DNA of 12,422 nucleotides. Source: a bacterium (GTDB taxonomy: Bacteria; CAIWAD01). Each line of letters begins with the position of its first letter. Position 1 is the first letter of the stretch. Shown piece by piece: positions 1 to 5,200 of the stretch. A model generated the notes under the pieces. It had not been told where the DNA came from. It saw only the letters and a program-made list of their open reading frames with translations, and did not search any database. The stretch spans positions 1 to 12,422 of the forward strand of contig JAUXWS010000074.1 of NCBI GenBank assembly GCA_030685015.1, in the 5' to 3' direction. The position numbers and the translations under genes were made by a program.

Positions 1-18
1 TAGGGCCCTCTGTCCGAC
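1..18 (+). repeat. 18-bp direct repeat, copy 1
   Basis: Reads TAGGGCCCTCTGTCCGAC. It matches positions 334-351 at 17 of 18 bases (C/T difference at base 14). A shorter third copy, TAGGGCCCT, lies at 374-382. It marks the start of the first composite intergenic unit and probably continues to the left of the window. Confidence 0.75.
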
Positions 19-26
19 AAGGCCTT

Positions 27-42
27 GCGGCGCAAGCGCCGC
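27..42. repeat. GC hairpin in composite unit 1
   Basis: Perfect inverted repeat GCGGCG-CAAG-CGCCGC with 6-bp arms and a 4-nt loop. It occupies the same place in unit 1 as the hairpin at 352-369 does in unit 2. Confidence 0.6.
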
Positions 43-51
43 CCTTTCCCA

Positions 52-73
52 CTTTCTTTTCGCGAAAAGAAAG
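52..73. repeat. 22-bp perfect palindrome, TTTCTTTT/AAAAGAAA type
   Basis: CTTTCTTTT (52-60), CGCG (61-64) and AAAAGAAAG (65-73) form an uninterrupted palindrome. After one A/C mismatch the pairing resumes with CCC (48-50) against GGG (75-77). Its A/T-rich arms stand out from the GC-rich surroundings. The element at 412-439 is its counterpart in unit 2. It could act as a bidirectional terminator or as the core of a repeat family. Confidence 0.8.
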
Positions 74-226
74 CGGGGCAAAGAAAAGGCTCGCAGACCC
101 TGCCCAGCCATGGCGGTGACACGCGCGGGGTCGCGCGACTGTGGACTTTGTGGGCACCGGCTCTTCGGCCTCTGCGCGCGCATACGCTCAGACGCCGCGC
201 TGCGCGCGACGTCCCGGCGTGGCGCG

Positions 227-248
227 CGCGACGAGGCCGAAAACAAGG
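227..248. repeat. 22-bp direct repeat, copy 1
   Basis: The stretch beginning CGCGACGAGGCC and ending AAAACAAGG is identical to positions 475-496. On the minus strand it reads CCTTGTTTTCGG followed by CCTCGTCGCG. An exact 22-bp match 248 bp apart is unlikely by chance and supports the two-unit reading of this region. Confidence 0.8.
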
Positions 249-257
249 TTTGGATAT

Positions 258-279
258 GCCAGGTGAAGCTTCGCCTGGC
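258..279. repeat. Hairpin centred on AAGCTT
   Basis: GCCAGGTGAA (258-267) pairs with TTCGCCTGGC (270-279) across a GC centre. All ten positions pair, counting one G-T wobble. A second, smaller hairpin, AGGCC-GAA-GGCCT, follows at 289-301. Confidence 0.6.
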
Positions 280-333
280 GTGACGTGAAGGCCGAAGGCC
301 TGAACCAACTGCCATGGTGTCCGCATAAAGTGA

Positions 334-351
334 TAGGGCCCTCTGTTCGAC
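334..351 (+). repeat. 18-bp direct repeat, copy 2
   Basis: Reads TAGGGCCCTCTGTTCGAC and differs from positions 1-18 at a single base. It opens the second composite unit. Confidence 0.75.
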
Positions 352-369
352 GGCGGCCGTGAGGCCGCC
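352..369. repeat. GC hairpin with GTGA loop in composite unit 2
   Basis: GGCGGCC (352-358), GTGA (359-362) and GGCCGCC (363-369) give a 7-bp perfect stem. Read on the plus strand, the loop is a GNRA-type tetraloop. Compared with 27-42, the pairing is kept while the stem sequence differs, which suggests that structure matters. Confidence 0.6.
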
Positions 370-411
370 TAGTTAGGGCCCTGAATGTCTTGGAGAGGGC
401 TTTCTTTGGGA

Positions 412-439
412 ACCTTTCTTTCGCCCGTGAAAGAAAGGT
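412..439. repeat. 11-bp-arm inverted repeat, TTTCTTT/AAAGAAA type
   Basis: ACCTTTCTTTC (412-422) and GAAAGAAAGGT (429-439) are perfect complements around GCCCGT. A further TTTCTTTGGG at 401-410 precedes it. It is the unit-2 counterpart of the palindrome at 52-73. Confidence 0.75.
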
Positions 440-447
440 GCAAGAGC

Positions 448-463
448 GCGGCGCTGGCGCCGC
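448..463. repeat. GC inverted repeat
   Basis: GCGGCGC-TG-GCGCCGC, 7-bp perfect arms with a 2-nt centre, lies between the TTTCTTT element and the second 22-bp direct repeat. Confidence 0.5.
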
Positions 464-474
464 AAGTCCAGCGT

Positions 475-496
475 CGCGACGAGGCCGAAAACAAGG
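475..496. repeat. 22-bp direct repeat, copy 2
   Basis: Identical over 22 bases to positions 227-248. It lies about 60 bases beyond the deoC stop in the direction of deoC transcription. Confidence 0.8.
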
Positions 497-520
497 ACCC
501 TGGGGCAAACCCCCATCCCG

Positions 521-545
521 GCCTTCCCCCTGGCAGGGGGAAGGC
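521..545 (-). terminator. Strong hairpin just after deoC; possible terminator
   Basis: CCTTCCCCCTG (522-532) and CAGGGGGAAGG (534-544) are perfect complements, extended by a G-C pair at 521/545. The hairpin starts 14 nt after the deoC stop in the direction of transcription. No U-run follows it directly; the first T-rich stretch on the minus strand, CCTTGTTTTCGG, is inside the 475-496 repeat. It may therefore be a weak or Rho-assisted terminator, an mRNA 3'-end stabiliser, or simply another member of the hairpin repeats. Confidence 0.45.
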
Positions 546-558
546 GCATCGTGCGCCG

Positions 559-1455
559 TCAGTAACCGCCGCCGGCGGCCGGCTTGCCGCCCACGATCGC
601 CACGCTGGCCGATGCGCCCAGGCGATCCGCCCCCGACTCGATGAACTGCACGGCGTCGGTCAGGCTGCGCACCCCGCCCGAGGCCTTGACGCCCATGCCG
701 GCCCCCACCACCCGGCGCATGAGGGCGACATGCTCGGTGGTGGCGCCGCCGCTGGAGAAGCCGGTCGAGGTCTTGACGAAATCCGCCCCGGCGGCGCGGC
801 AGGCCAGGCAGGCCTTGACGATCTGCTCGTCGCTGAGCAGGCAGGTCTCGAGGATGACCTTCTTCACGATGCGCGGGCCGGCCGCCTCCACCACGGCGCG
901 CACGTCCTCCTCCACCGCCCGCCATTCACCGTCCCGGGCCAGCCCCACGTTGAGGACCATGTCCACCTCGCGGGCGCCGTCGCGCACGGCCTGGCGGGCT
1001 TCAGCGGCCTTGGCCTTGCTCGTGGTGGCGCCCAGGGGAAAGCCGATGACGGTGCAGACCTTGACCGTGCTGCCCTCCAGCAGGCGGGTGCAGAGGGCGA
1101 CCCAGCAGGGGTTGATGCAGACGCTGGCGAAGTGGTGTTCGCGGGCCTCGCGGCAGAGGCGCTCGATATCGGCGCGTCCGGCGTCGGCCTTGAGCAGGGT
1201 GTGGTCGATCATGCGGGCGATCTCGCCCCGCACGCGGTCCAGCAGGCCCAGGGTGCAACTGACGCGGTCGGCGCCGCAGGCCAGGACACGATCCGGCTGG
1301 TAGGCGGGGGGCGGCGCCGCGGTGTGGCGGGACGCCCCCGTCACGGCGCAGGGCTGCTCCGCCGGCGCGGGCAGGGGACGGGCGGCCGACGCCGCTCTCG
1401 CCCCGCGCTGCTCCAGCACTTCCTTGACAATGCGGTCGACAATATCCCCGCTCAT
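559..1455 (-). CDS. deoC: Deoxyribose-phosphate aldolase with an N-terminal encapsulation-peptide-like extension
   Basis: Class I aldolase (DERA) that splits 2-deoxyribose-5-phosphate into acetaldehyde and glyceraldehyde-3-phosphate. From the start I chose the protein is 298 residues, with the catalytic TIM barrel from about residue 77. The Schiff-base lysine is K228 in FVKTSTGF, the proton-relay lysine is K257 in GVKASGGVR, and the acidic partner is D165 in EVDMVLN, so it looks active. The first 76 residues are extra compared with plain DeoC of about 220-260 residues. They comprise an amphipathic helix, MSGDIVDRIVKEVLEQRG, and an Ala/Pro-rich linker, the layout of microcompartment cargo tags. 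An ATG at 1467 is in frame, but only the ATG at 1455 has a Shine-Dalgarno-like GGGTGAGG just before it. That signal overlaps the eutN stop, suggesting translational coupling. It is the last gene of the operon. The enzyme identity is secure; the targeting role is inference. Confidence 0.93.
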   Translation of the reverse strand: MSGDIVDRIVKEVLEQRGARAASAARPLPAPAEQPCAVTGASRHTAAPPPAYQPDRVLACGADRVSCTLGLLDRVRGEIARMIDHTLLKADAGRADIERLCREAREHHFASVCINPCWVALCTRLLEGSTVKVCTVIGFPLGATTSKAKAAEARQAVRDGAREVDMVLNVGLARDGEWRAVEEDVRAVVEAAGPRIVKKVILETCLLSDEQIVKACLACRAAGADFVKTSTGFSSGGATTEHVALMRRVVGAGMGVKASGGVRSLTDAVQFIESGADRLGASASVAIVGGKPAAGGGY

Positions 1456-1459
1456 GGCC

Positions 1460-1732
1460 TCACCCATCGATGTGGAAAGCGTCCACCACCCCCACGATGA
1501 GGGCCTGGACGGGAATCCGCTGATTGTCCAGCGCCAGGCGGGCGCTGCCCCCTTCCTTGTTCACCAGGACGCGGTCGCCGATGCCGGCGTCCACCGTGTC
1601 CAGGGCGATGCTCTCCGCGCCACGGGGCTGCCCGTCCAGGCCCAGGGGACGCACCAGCAGCAGCTTGTGCCCCTTGAACTCGGCATGCTTCTCGGTGGAG
1701 ACCACCTCGCCCGTCACCAGCGCGATCTGCAT
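1460..1732 (-). CDS. eutN: EutN/CcmL-family microcompartment vertex protein
   Basis: A 90-residue protein covering a single EutN/CcmL/BMC-P domain. In known shells this family forms pentamers that close the vertices of the icosahedral bacterial microcompartment. Visible family marks are the start MQIALVTGEVVSTEKH, the GHKLLLVRPLG strand, the glycine turn DAGIGDRVLV, the AR pair in GGSARLAL, and the ending ALIVGVVDAF. The start is supported by AAAGGATGG about 6 nt upstream. Its stop is read through by the upstream end of the deoC coding region, and the gap to glmM is 80 bp. A lone EutN does not make a shell, so hexameric BMC-H proteins must be encoded elsewhere if a compartment exists. The name EutN is used for the family; no ethanolamine genes are present. 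Confidence 0.9.
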   Translation of the reverse strand: MQIALVTGEVVSTEKHAEFKGHKLLLVRPLGLDGQPRGAESIALDTVDAGIGDRVLVNKEGGSARLALDNQRIPVQALIVGVVDAFHIDG

Positions 1733-1812
1733 GGACCATCCTTTTCATCCGCGGCCGGGCTTGGACGGCGAGCCCAGCTCTCCTTGCGCCATCGTGCGGC
1801 GCAGGTGAAGGA

Positions 1813-3168
1813 TCAGCTCTCCAGCGCGCGTCCCACCCGCTCCACCAGGCCCTGCGCCACCTGGTCGCTCAAAGCCTCGGCGAAGATGCGCAGGATTGGC
1901 TCCGTGTTGGAGGCGCGAATCTGCACCCAGGCCGGGCCGCCTCCCGCATCGAGGAGGAACTTGAGGCCGTCCGTCTCGTCCAGGCGGGCCTCGGGCAGGG
2001 CCTCCCGGACCTTGAGCAGGGCCAGGGACGGATCCATCACTCCCAGTTCCAGCTTGTGCTTGATCATGGCGTAGGTGGGCAGCTCCTCGCGCAGGACGCG
2101 CAGCTCCCGTCCGCTCTCGAGCAGGTATTGCAGAATGAGAGCCATTCCCACCAGGGCGTCGCGACCCAGGTGGAGGTCGCGCAGAATGACGCCGCCGTTG
2201 CCTTCGCCCCCGATGGCGGAGCCCAGCTGGCGCATGCGCACGCTGACGTTGATCTCCCCCACCTTGGTGCGGTGCAGGTCGACCCCCGCCTCGCGGGCCA
2301 CGTCGTCCAGGATCTGGCTGCTGGAGACGTTGGCGACCAGGGGGGATGCCTCCTGCCGCAGCACGTGGCGCGCCGCCAGGGCCAGGGTCAGTTCCTCGCC
2401 CAGGGGACGGCCTTTGCCGTCGACCAGGGCCAGGCGGTCGCCATCGGGATCCAGGGCGAAACCCAGATCGAAGGGGCTGCTGCGCAAGGTCTCGCAGAGC
2501 GCGCCCAGGTTCTCCGGGGTGGGTTCCGGCCCGCGGCTGAAGAGGCCGCTGTCCTCCACGCCCAGTTTGACCACCTCGCAGCCCAGCTCCTGCAGGAGGC
2601 GGGGCGCCAGGACGCGCCCGGCGCCGTTGACGCAATCCACCGCCACGCGGAAGCCCCGCTTGCGCAGGGCCGGCACATCGAGCAGGCCCAGCGCCAGAAT
2701 GCGCTTGACGTGGGCCTCGCCGGCGTCGGGGATGGCGTCCAGGCAGCCGAGGCGATCCCAGGAGACGCAGTGCGGACCGCGGGCGGCAATCTCCAGATGA
2801 CGCCGGCTCTGCTCGGGGTCCAGGAAGAGGCCGTCGCCATGGAAGAACTTGAGGGCGTTCCACTCCACCGGATTGTGGCTGGCCGTGATGCAGACACCGC
2901 CGGCGGCGCCCAAATCCTCCACCAGCACGGCCACCGTGGGGGTGGGCACCACGCCGGCGTCCAGCACGCGGCAGCCCGCCGCCGTGAGGCCGGCCACCAC
3001 CGCCTGGCGCACCATGGGTCCGCTTGGACGCGTGTCGCGGCCCAGCACCACAGGGCCGCCGCCGCAGTACTCGCCGAAGGCCGTCGCATAGCGGGCCACC
3101 ACCTCCGGACTGAACCCCTCGCCCACCACGCCCCGGATCCCGGAGATGGAGATCATGAGGCGGCTCAC
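1813..3168 (-). CDS. glmM: Alpha-D-phosphohexomutase, GlmM/phosphomannomutase type
   Basis: A 451-residue cytosolic mutase that moves phosphate between C1 and C6 of a hexose phosphate. The best guess is glucosamine-6-P to glucosamine-1-P for cell-wall precursor synthesis. All four active-site loops are intact: phosphoserine loop TASHNP (S97), metal loop DPDGDR (240-245), sugar-binding loop GEGNGG (321-326) and phosphate loop RASNTEP (418-424). The GEGNGG loop is of the archaeal/Bacteroidetes type rather than the GGEQSGH type of classical bacterial GlmM. The GTG at 3168 overlaps the preceding stop by 4 bases (GTGA); an in-frame ATG at 3156 is an alternative start. Substrates cannot be read from sequence. 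Relatives in archaea act as phosphopentomutases, which would be striking next to deoC, so the symbol is provisional. Confidence 0.8.
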   Translation of the reverse strand: MSRLMISISGIRGVVGEGFSPEVVARYATAFGEYCGGGPVVLGRDTRPSGPMVRQAVVAGLTAAGCRVLDAGVVPTPTVAVLVEDLGAAGGVCITASHNPVEWNALKFFHGDGLFLDPEQSRRHLEIAARGPHCVSWDRLGCLDAIPDAGEAHVKRILALGLLDVPALRKRGFRVAVDCVNGAGRVLAPRLLQELGCEVVKLGVEDSGLFSRGPEPTPENLGALCETLRSSPFDLGFALDPDGDRLALVDGKGRPLGEELTLALAARHVLRQEASPLVANVSSSQILDDVAREAGVDLHRTKVGEINVSVRMRQLGSAIGGEGNGGVILRDLHLGRDALVGMALILQYLLESGRELRVLREELPTYAMIKHKLELGVMDPSLALLKVREALPEARLDETDGLKFLLDAGGGPAWVQIRASNTEPILRIFAEALSDQVAQGLVERVGRALES

Positions 3169-3458
3169 GCGTCGCCCTCGGTGGCGGCGGCCGGCAGGAC
3201 GGCGTCCAGGCGCGCCTTTTCGTCAACGAAATTCAGCCGCAGGTCGGTGACGGCGGATGTGAGCATGCGCACCAGCTCGTCGGGCAGGCGGTCCCGCGTC
3301 TTGTCCTCCAACATGGCGAGCACGTCGATGAAGTAAGCCGCTTCCTCCAGGTCCGTGCGCATGCCGTCGCCGGGGCGGGCCACCTTGCCCAGCGCCATCA
3401 TGGCGAGCTGCTGGTACTGCAGGATCAAGGAGAAAAGCAGCTGATCGTTCTTGTCCAT
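3165..3458 (-). CDS. DUF1844 family small protein
   Basis: A 97-residue, mostly helical, acidic protein of the DUF1844 type. The family look is carried by LLFSLILQYQQLAMMALGKV near the N-terminus, then a Leu-rich helix with FIDVLAMLEDKT and a last helix DLRLNFVDEKARL. The molecular role of the family is unknown. The start is well supported: AAGGAGTG lies 5 nt before the ATG. The stop of the upstream kinase-like gene is 11 bp away, and the glmM start overlaps this gene's stop. It is therefore almost certainly co-transcribed and translationally coupled with glmM. No signal peptide, membrane segment or metal-binding motif is visible. Confidence 0.75.
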   Translation of the reverse strand: MDKNDQLLFSLILQYQQLAMMALGKVARPGDGMRTDLEEAAYFIDVLAMLEDKTRDRLPDELVRMLTSAVTDLRLNFVDEKARLDAVLPAAATEGDA

Positions 3459-3469
3459 GGACGCACTCC

Positions 3470-4318
3470 TTAGTTGTCGAGGGGGGCCGTGGCCGCCACC
3501 GCCTCCGCCTCGTCGGCGCGCCAGTCCAGCCGGCGACCGCAGCCGGCCAGCAAGTCCAGCATGAGGGGCCGTGCCAAGAGGGTGCGGGCCTCCGCGGCGC
3601 GGCCCAGGTCGGGCCGCTGCAGACGCAGGCAGGGCCAGCCCCCGGCCAGGTCCACCCGGAGCGGACTCATGTCGTCCTCGCGCACCAGCAGCAGGATGGA
3701 CTCCAACAAGCGGTCGAAGAGCCAGCTGGCCTCGCGGTAGGGCAGGGGGCAGGGTTGGTCGGCCGGCAGGTCCAGCTCCTGTTCACAGCGGTGCTTGAGG
3801 GCCGCGTCGGCGCGATAGAAGCGCAGTTCCTCGTGCACAACCAGTTCCCAGGTGAGAGGGGTGCCCCGCTCGTACTCCTGCAGACGGCGGTAGCGGTCGC
3901 CCAGCAGGCGGATCTGGCCGGCCAACTCGTCGGTCTGGAGGTCCAGGCGCTCCAGATCGGCCAGCTCGGGATGGCGGAACTGCATCAACTGGATCATGCC
4001 CGACAGGGCATTCAAAGGATTGTTGAGGTTGTGGACGATGCCGCCCGTGTAGCGGCCGAAGCTCTCCAACTGCTCGCCGCGCCGGGCGGACTCGGGATCC
4101 AGGCCGGGCACAAGCAGCTCCTCCTCCCCCGCTTCCAGGCGCCAGAAGCCGGAGCTGGGCGCCCCATCCCCGCACAACTGGAGCCCCAGCACCCCCAGGC
4201 GGCGGGCGGCGGCGTTGAGGGGCCGCCAGGCATCGGCGCCGGCGCCGCGGGGACGCAGGTAAACCGGGTAGGGCAGATGTTCAAGCAGGGTTTCGGCCAG
4301 GACAGGAGTGCCGCTCAT
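3470..4318 (-). CDS. Histidine-kinase-like protein with degenerate ATPase region
   Basis: A 282-residue soluble protein. Residues about 10-75 look like a worn PAS-type sensor. Residues 88-112 hold a convincing dimerisation H-box, with candidate phospho-acceptor H96 in GGIVHNLNNPLNAL. A helical pair follows to about 150. The part after 160 sits where the HATPase domain should be, but I cannot find the N-box asparagine pattern, a DxGxG box or a GxGLGL box. The family reading is a sensor kinase or histidine-phosphotransfer dimer that has lost ATP binding, or a very divergent ATPase. Its ATG overlaps the stop of the nuclease gene by 4 bases (ATGA), and DUF1844 follows 11 bp later. No cognate receiver is adjacent; the hybrid kinase at the right end is in another transcription unit. 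Confidence 0.6.
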   Translation of the reverse strand: MSGTPVLAETLLEHLPYPVYLRPRGAGADAWRPLNAAARRLGVLGLQLCGDGAPSSGFWRLEAGEEELLVPGLDPESARRGEQLESFGRYTGGIVHNLNNPLNALSGMIQLMQFRHPELADLERLDLQTDELAGQIRLLGDRYRRLQEYERGTPLTWELVVHEELRFYRADAALKHRCEQELDLPADQPCPLPYREASWLFDRLLESILLLVREDDMSPLRVDLAGGWPCLRLQRPDLGRAAEARTLLARPLMLDLLAGCGRRLDWRADEAEAVAATAPLDN

Positions 4319-4878
4319 GGGCGGGATTCCCCCTCTTCATCGGGCTGGATCAGCTTTCGATAGTAGCGGATCTGGTCCCGCAGGCGGACGGCCTGTTCGA
4401 AATCCTCCCGCTCCACCGCCTCGTCCAGCTCGCCCTCCAGCTTGAGGATGAACTCCTCAAGCGTCACCGCTTGTGAGAATCCATGCTGGCCGGCGGCCTC
4501 CATCAGATCGGGATGGACCTGGATGGCCAAGCCCAGCCGCAAAGCCAGCGGGATGGCGTCGGAGGGGCGGGCGTCCACGCGGATGCGCTCGCCGTCGGGT
4601 CGCTCCAACACGACTTCGGCAAAGAAGGTGTTCTCATGCAGGCGGTTGATCTGCACGCCGCGCACCTGTCCGTCCAGTGCCCGCAGCAGGGAGGCCATCA
4701 AGTCGAAGGTCCTGGGGCGCTGGAACTGCCCGCCCCGCAGATTGTCGGCGATGGCCTGGGCTTCCACCGGCCCGATCAGGATGGGCAGCCAGCGCTCGGA
4801 GTCCTTCTCACGCAGGATCACCATGTATCCGCCCTGCTGGGGGTTGAAGCTCACCTTGGTGACGATGACCTCGATCAC
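4315..4878 (-). CDS. DUF151 bifunctional-nuclease family protein with C-terminal UVR motif
   Basis: A 187-residue protein. Residues about 1-135 are the DUF151/BFN domain, shown by WLPILIGPVEAQAIA (30-44) and ARPSDAIPLALR (103-114). Some members of this family have reported DNase and RNase activity. Residues about 145-175 form a UVR motif, LEGELDEAVEREDFEQAV, the short coiled-coil used by UvrB/UvrC and other partners for docking. The frame stays open upstream to 5130. However, the GTG at 4878 is preceded at 7 nt by a near-perfect Shine-Dalgarno, AAGGAGGTG, and the domain begins there, so that start is preferred. It is the first gene of the operon running to deoC, behind a long structured leader. 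The substrate is unknown; a metal-binding regulatory role is also possible. Confidence 0.82.
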   Translation of the reverse strand: MIEVIVTKVSFNPQQGGYMVILREKDSERWLPILIGPVEAQAIADNLRGGQFQRPRTFDLMASLLRALDGQVRGVQINRLHENTFFAEVVLERPDGERIRVDARPSDAIPLALRLGLAIQVHPDLMEAAGQHGFSQAVTLEEFILKLEGELDEAVEREDFEQAVRLRDQIRYYRKLIQPDEEGESRP

Positions 4879-5123
4879 GGGACACCTCCTTGGGCAGGAA
4901 AAGGTAGTGATCGGGCCGGCCGGGGCCAATAAGAGTAAAGTGGGCCGCCCTGCGGCGGCCCAGCCTCCCGTACTCACCACGTCCCGCAAGCGGGTCATGG
5001 CTTTGCTATTGGGATTTGACCTGCACGCAGGTCCAGGCAGATAGTCTGATGGCGACCATGGTCGCCGGAATCCTCGCGCTGTCAGTTCAGGTCGTGGGCA
5101 CACCGGCCTAGGAAGCCGGAACG
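4879..5123 (-). promoter_or_regulatory. Long structured 5' leader of the nuclease-to-deoC operon
   Basis: If transcription starts near 5123, the leader is about 245 nt. It contains, in order of transcription: CCGGC/GCCGG around a 7-nt loop (5103-5119); a perfect 16-bp palindrome, GGCGACCATGGTCGCC (5051-5066); GACCTGC-N2-GCAGGTC (5018-5033); CCCGC-N2-GCGGG (4983-4994); and the terminator-like hairpin (4941-4962). The Shine-Dalgarno follows. I cannot match it to a riboswitch class I know: no TPP, cobalamin, SAM, GEMM or T-box core was recognised. It may be an RNA regulator, a protein operator region, or a host for a small RNA. Confidence 0.45.
4932..4962 (-). terminator. Terminator-like hairpin in the leader of the nuclease operon
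   Basis: On the minus strand TGGGCCGCC-GCAG-GGCGGCCCA forms a perfect 9-bp stem (4941-4962), followed by the T-rich tail CTTTACTCTTATT. It lies 240 bp after the FlgM-like gene but only about 62 bp before the nuclease start, and downstream of the promoter at 5130-5158. It is therefore placed like an attenuator. The T tract is interrupted, so strength is uncertain. Confidence 0.5.
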
Positions 5124-5129
5124 GGCGCA

Positions 5130-5158
5130 ACTATAGCAGATCTCAAGCTAAGAGGCAA
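5130..5158 (-). promoter_or_regulatory. Sigma70-type promoter for the nuclease-to-deoC operon
   Basis: On the minus strand TTGCCT (5153-5158, 4 of 6 to TTGACA) and TATAGT (5130-5135, 5 of 6 to TATAAT) are separated by the ideal 17 bp. The region is A/T-rich compared with its surroundings. It begins 42 bp after the FlgM-like stop, in the right place to start the next operon. Confidence 0.55.
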
Positions 5159-5200
5159 ATGAATTCCTGCAACAGCGGGTCAACAGCTTATAGACGATAA

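Larger units (their letters stand above)
1..558. other. Non-coding, hairpin-rich repeat region downstream of deoC
   Basis: No believable gene is present here. The open frames are short, rich in Arg, Lys and Pro, and arise from repeated hairpins. The stretch looks like two related composite units laid head to tail. The first runs from position 1 to about 300 and the second from 334 to about 500. Each has the same order: an 18-bp TAGGGCCCT-type start, a GC hairpin, a long TTTCTTT/AAAGAAA inverted repeat, and a 22-bp direct repeat. At least eight inverted repeats are packed in. Similar TTTCTTT..AAAGAAA elements are familiar between genes of other high-GC bacteria and often produce spurious ORFs. 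I infer an intergenic repeat family that also ends the deoC transcript. It could instead be a remnant of a small mobile element. Confidence 0.7.

Noticed and set aside
1-558. CRISPR array
   Set aside because: The direct repeats are only two or three copies at unequal distances and are embedded in hairpin units; there are no regular spacers and no cas genes.
385-1500. Plus-strand open frame of 371 codons opposite deoC
   Set aside because: It runs antisense through a clear deoC and into the hairpin repeats, has no recognisable domain, and its composition (Gly, Ala, His, Arg) is typical of shadow frames in high-GC DNA.
2056-3336. Long plus-strand frame opposite glmM
   Set aside because: The minus strand encodes a full phosphohexomutase with all four catalytic loops. 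The plus frame is His/Ala/Gln-rich without motifs.
4879-5130. 84-residue N-terminal extension of the DUF151 protein
   Set aside because: The DUF151 domain begins at the GTG at 4878, behind AAGGAGGTG. The extension covers the promoter-proximal leader and its hairpins.
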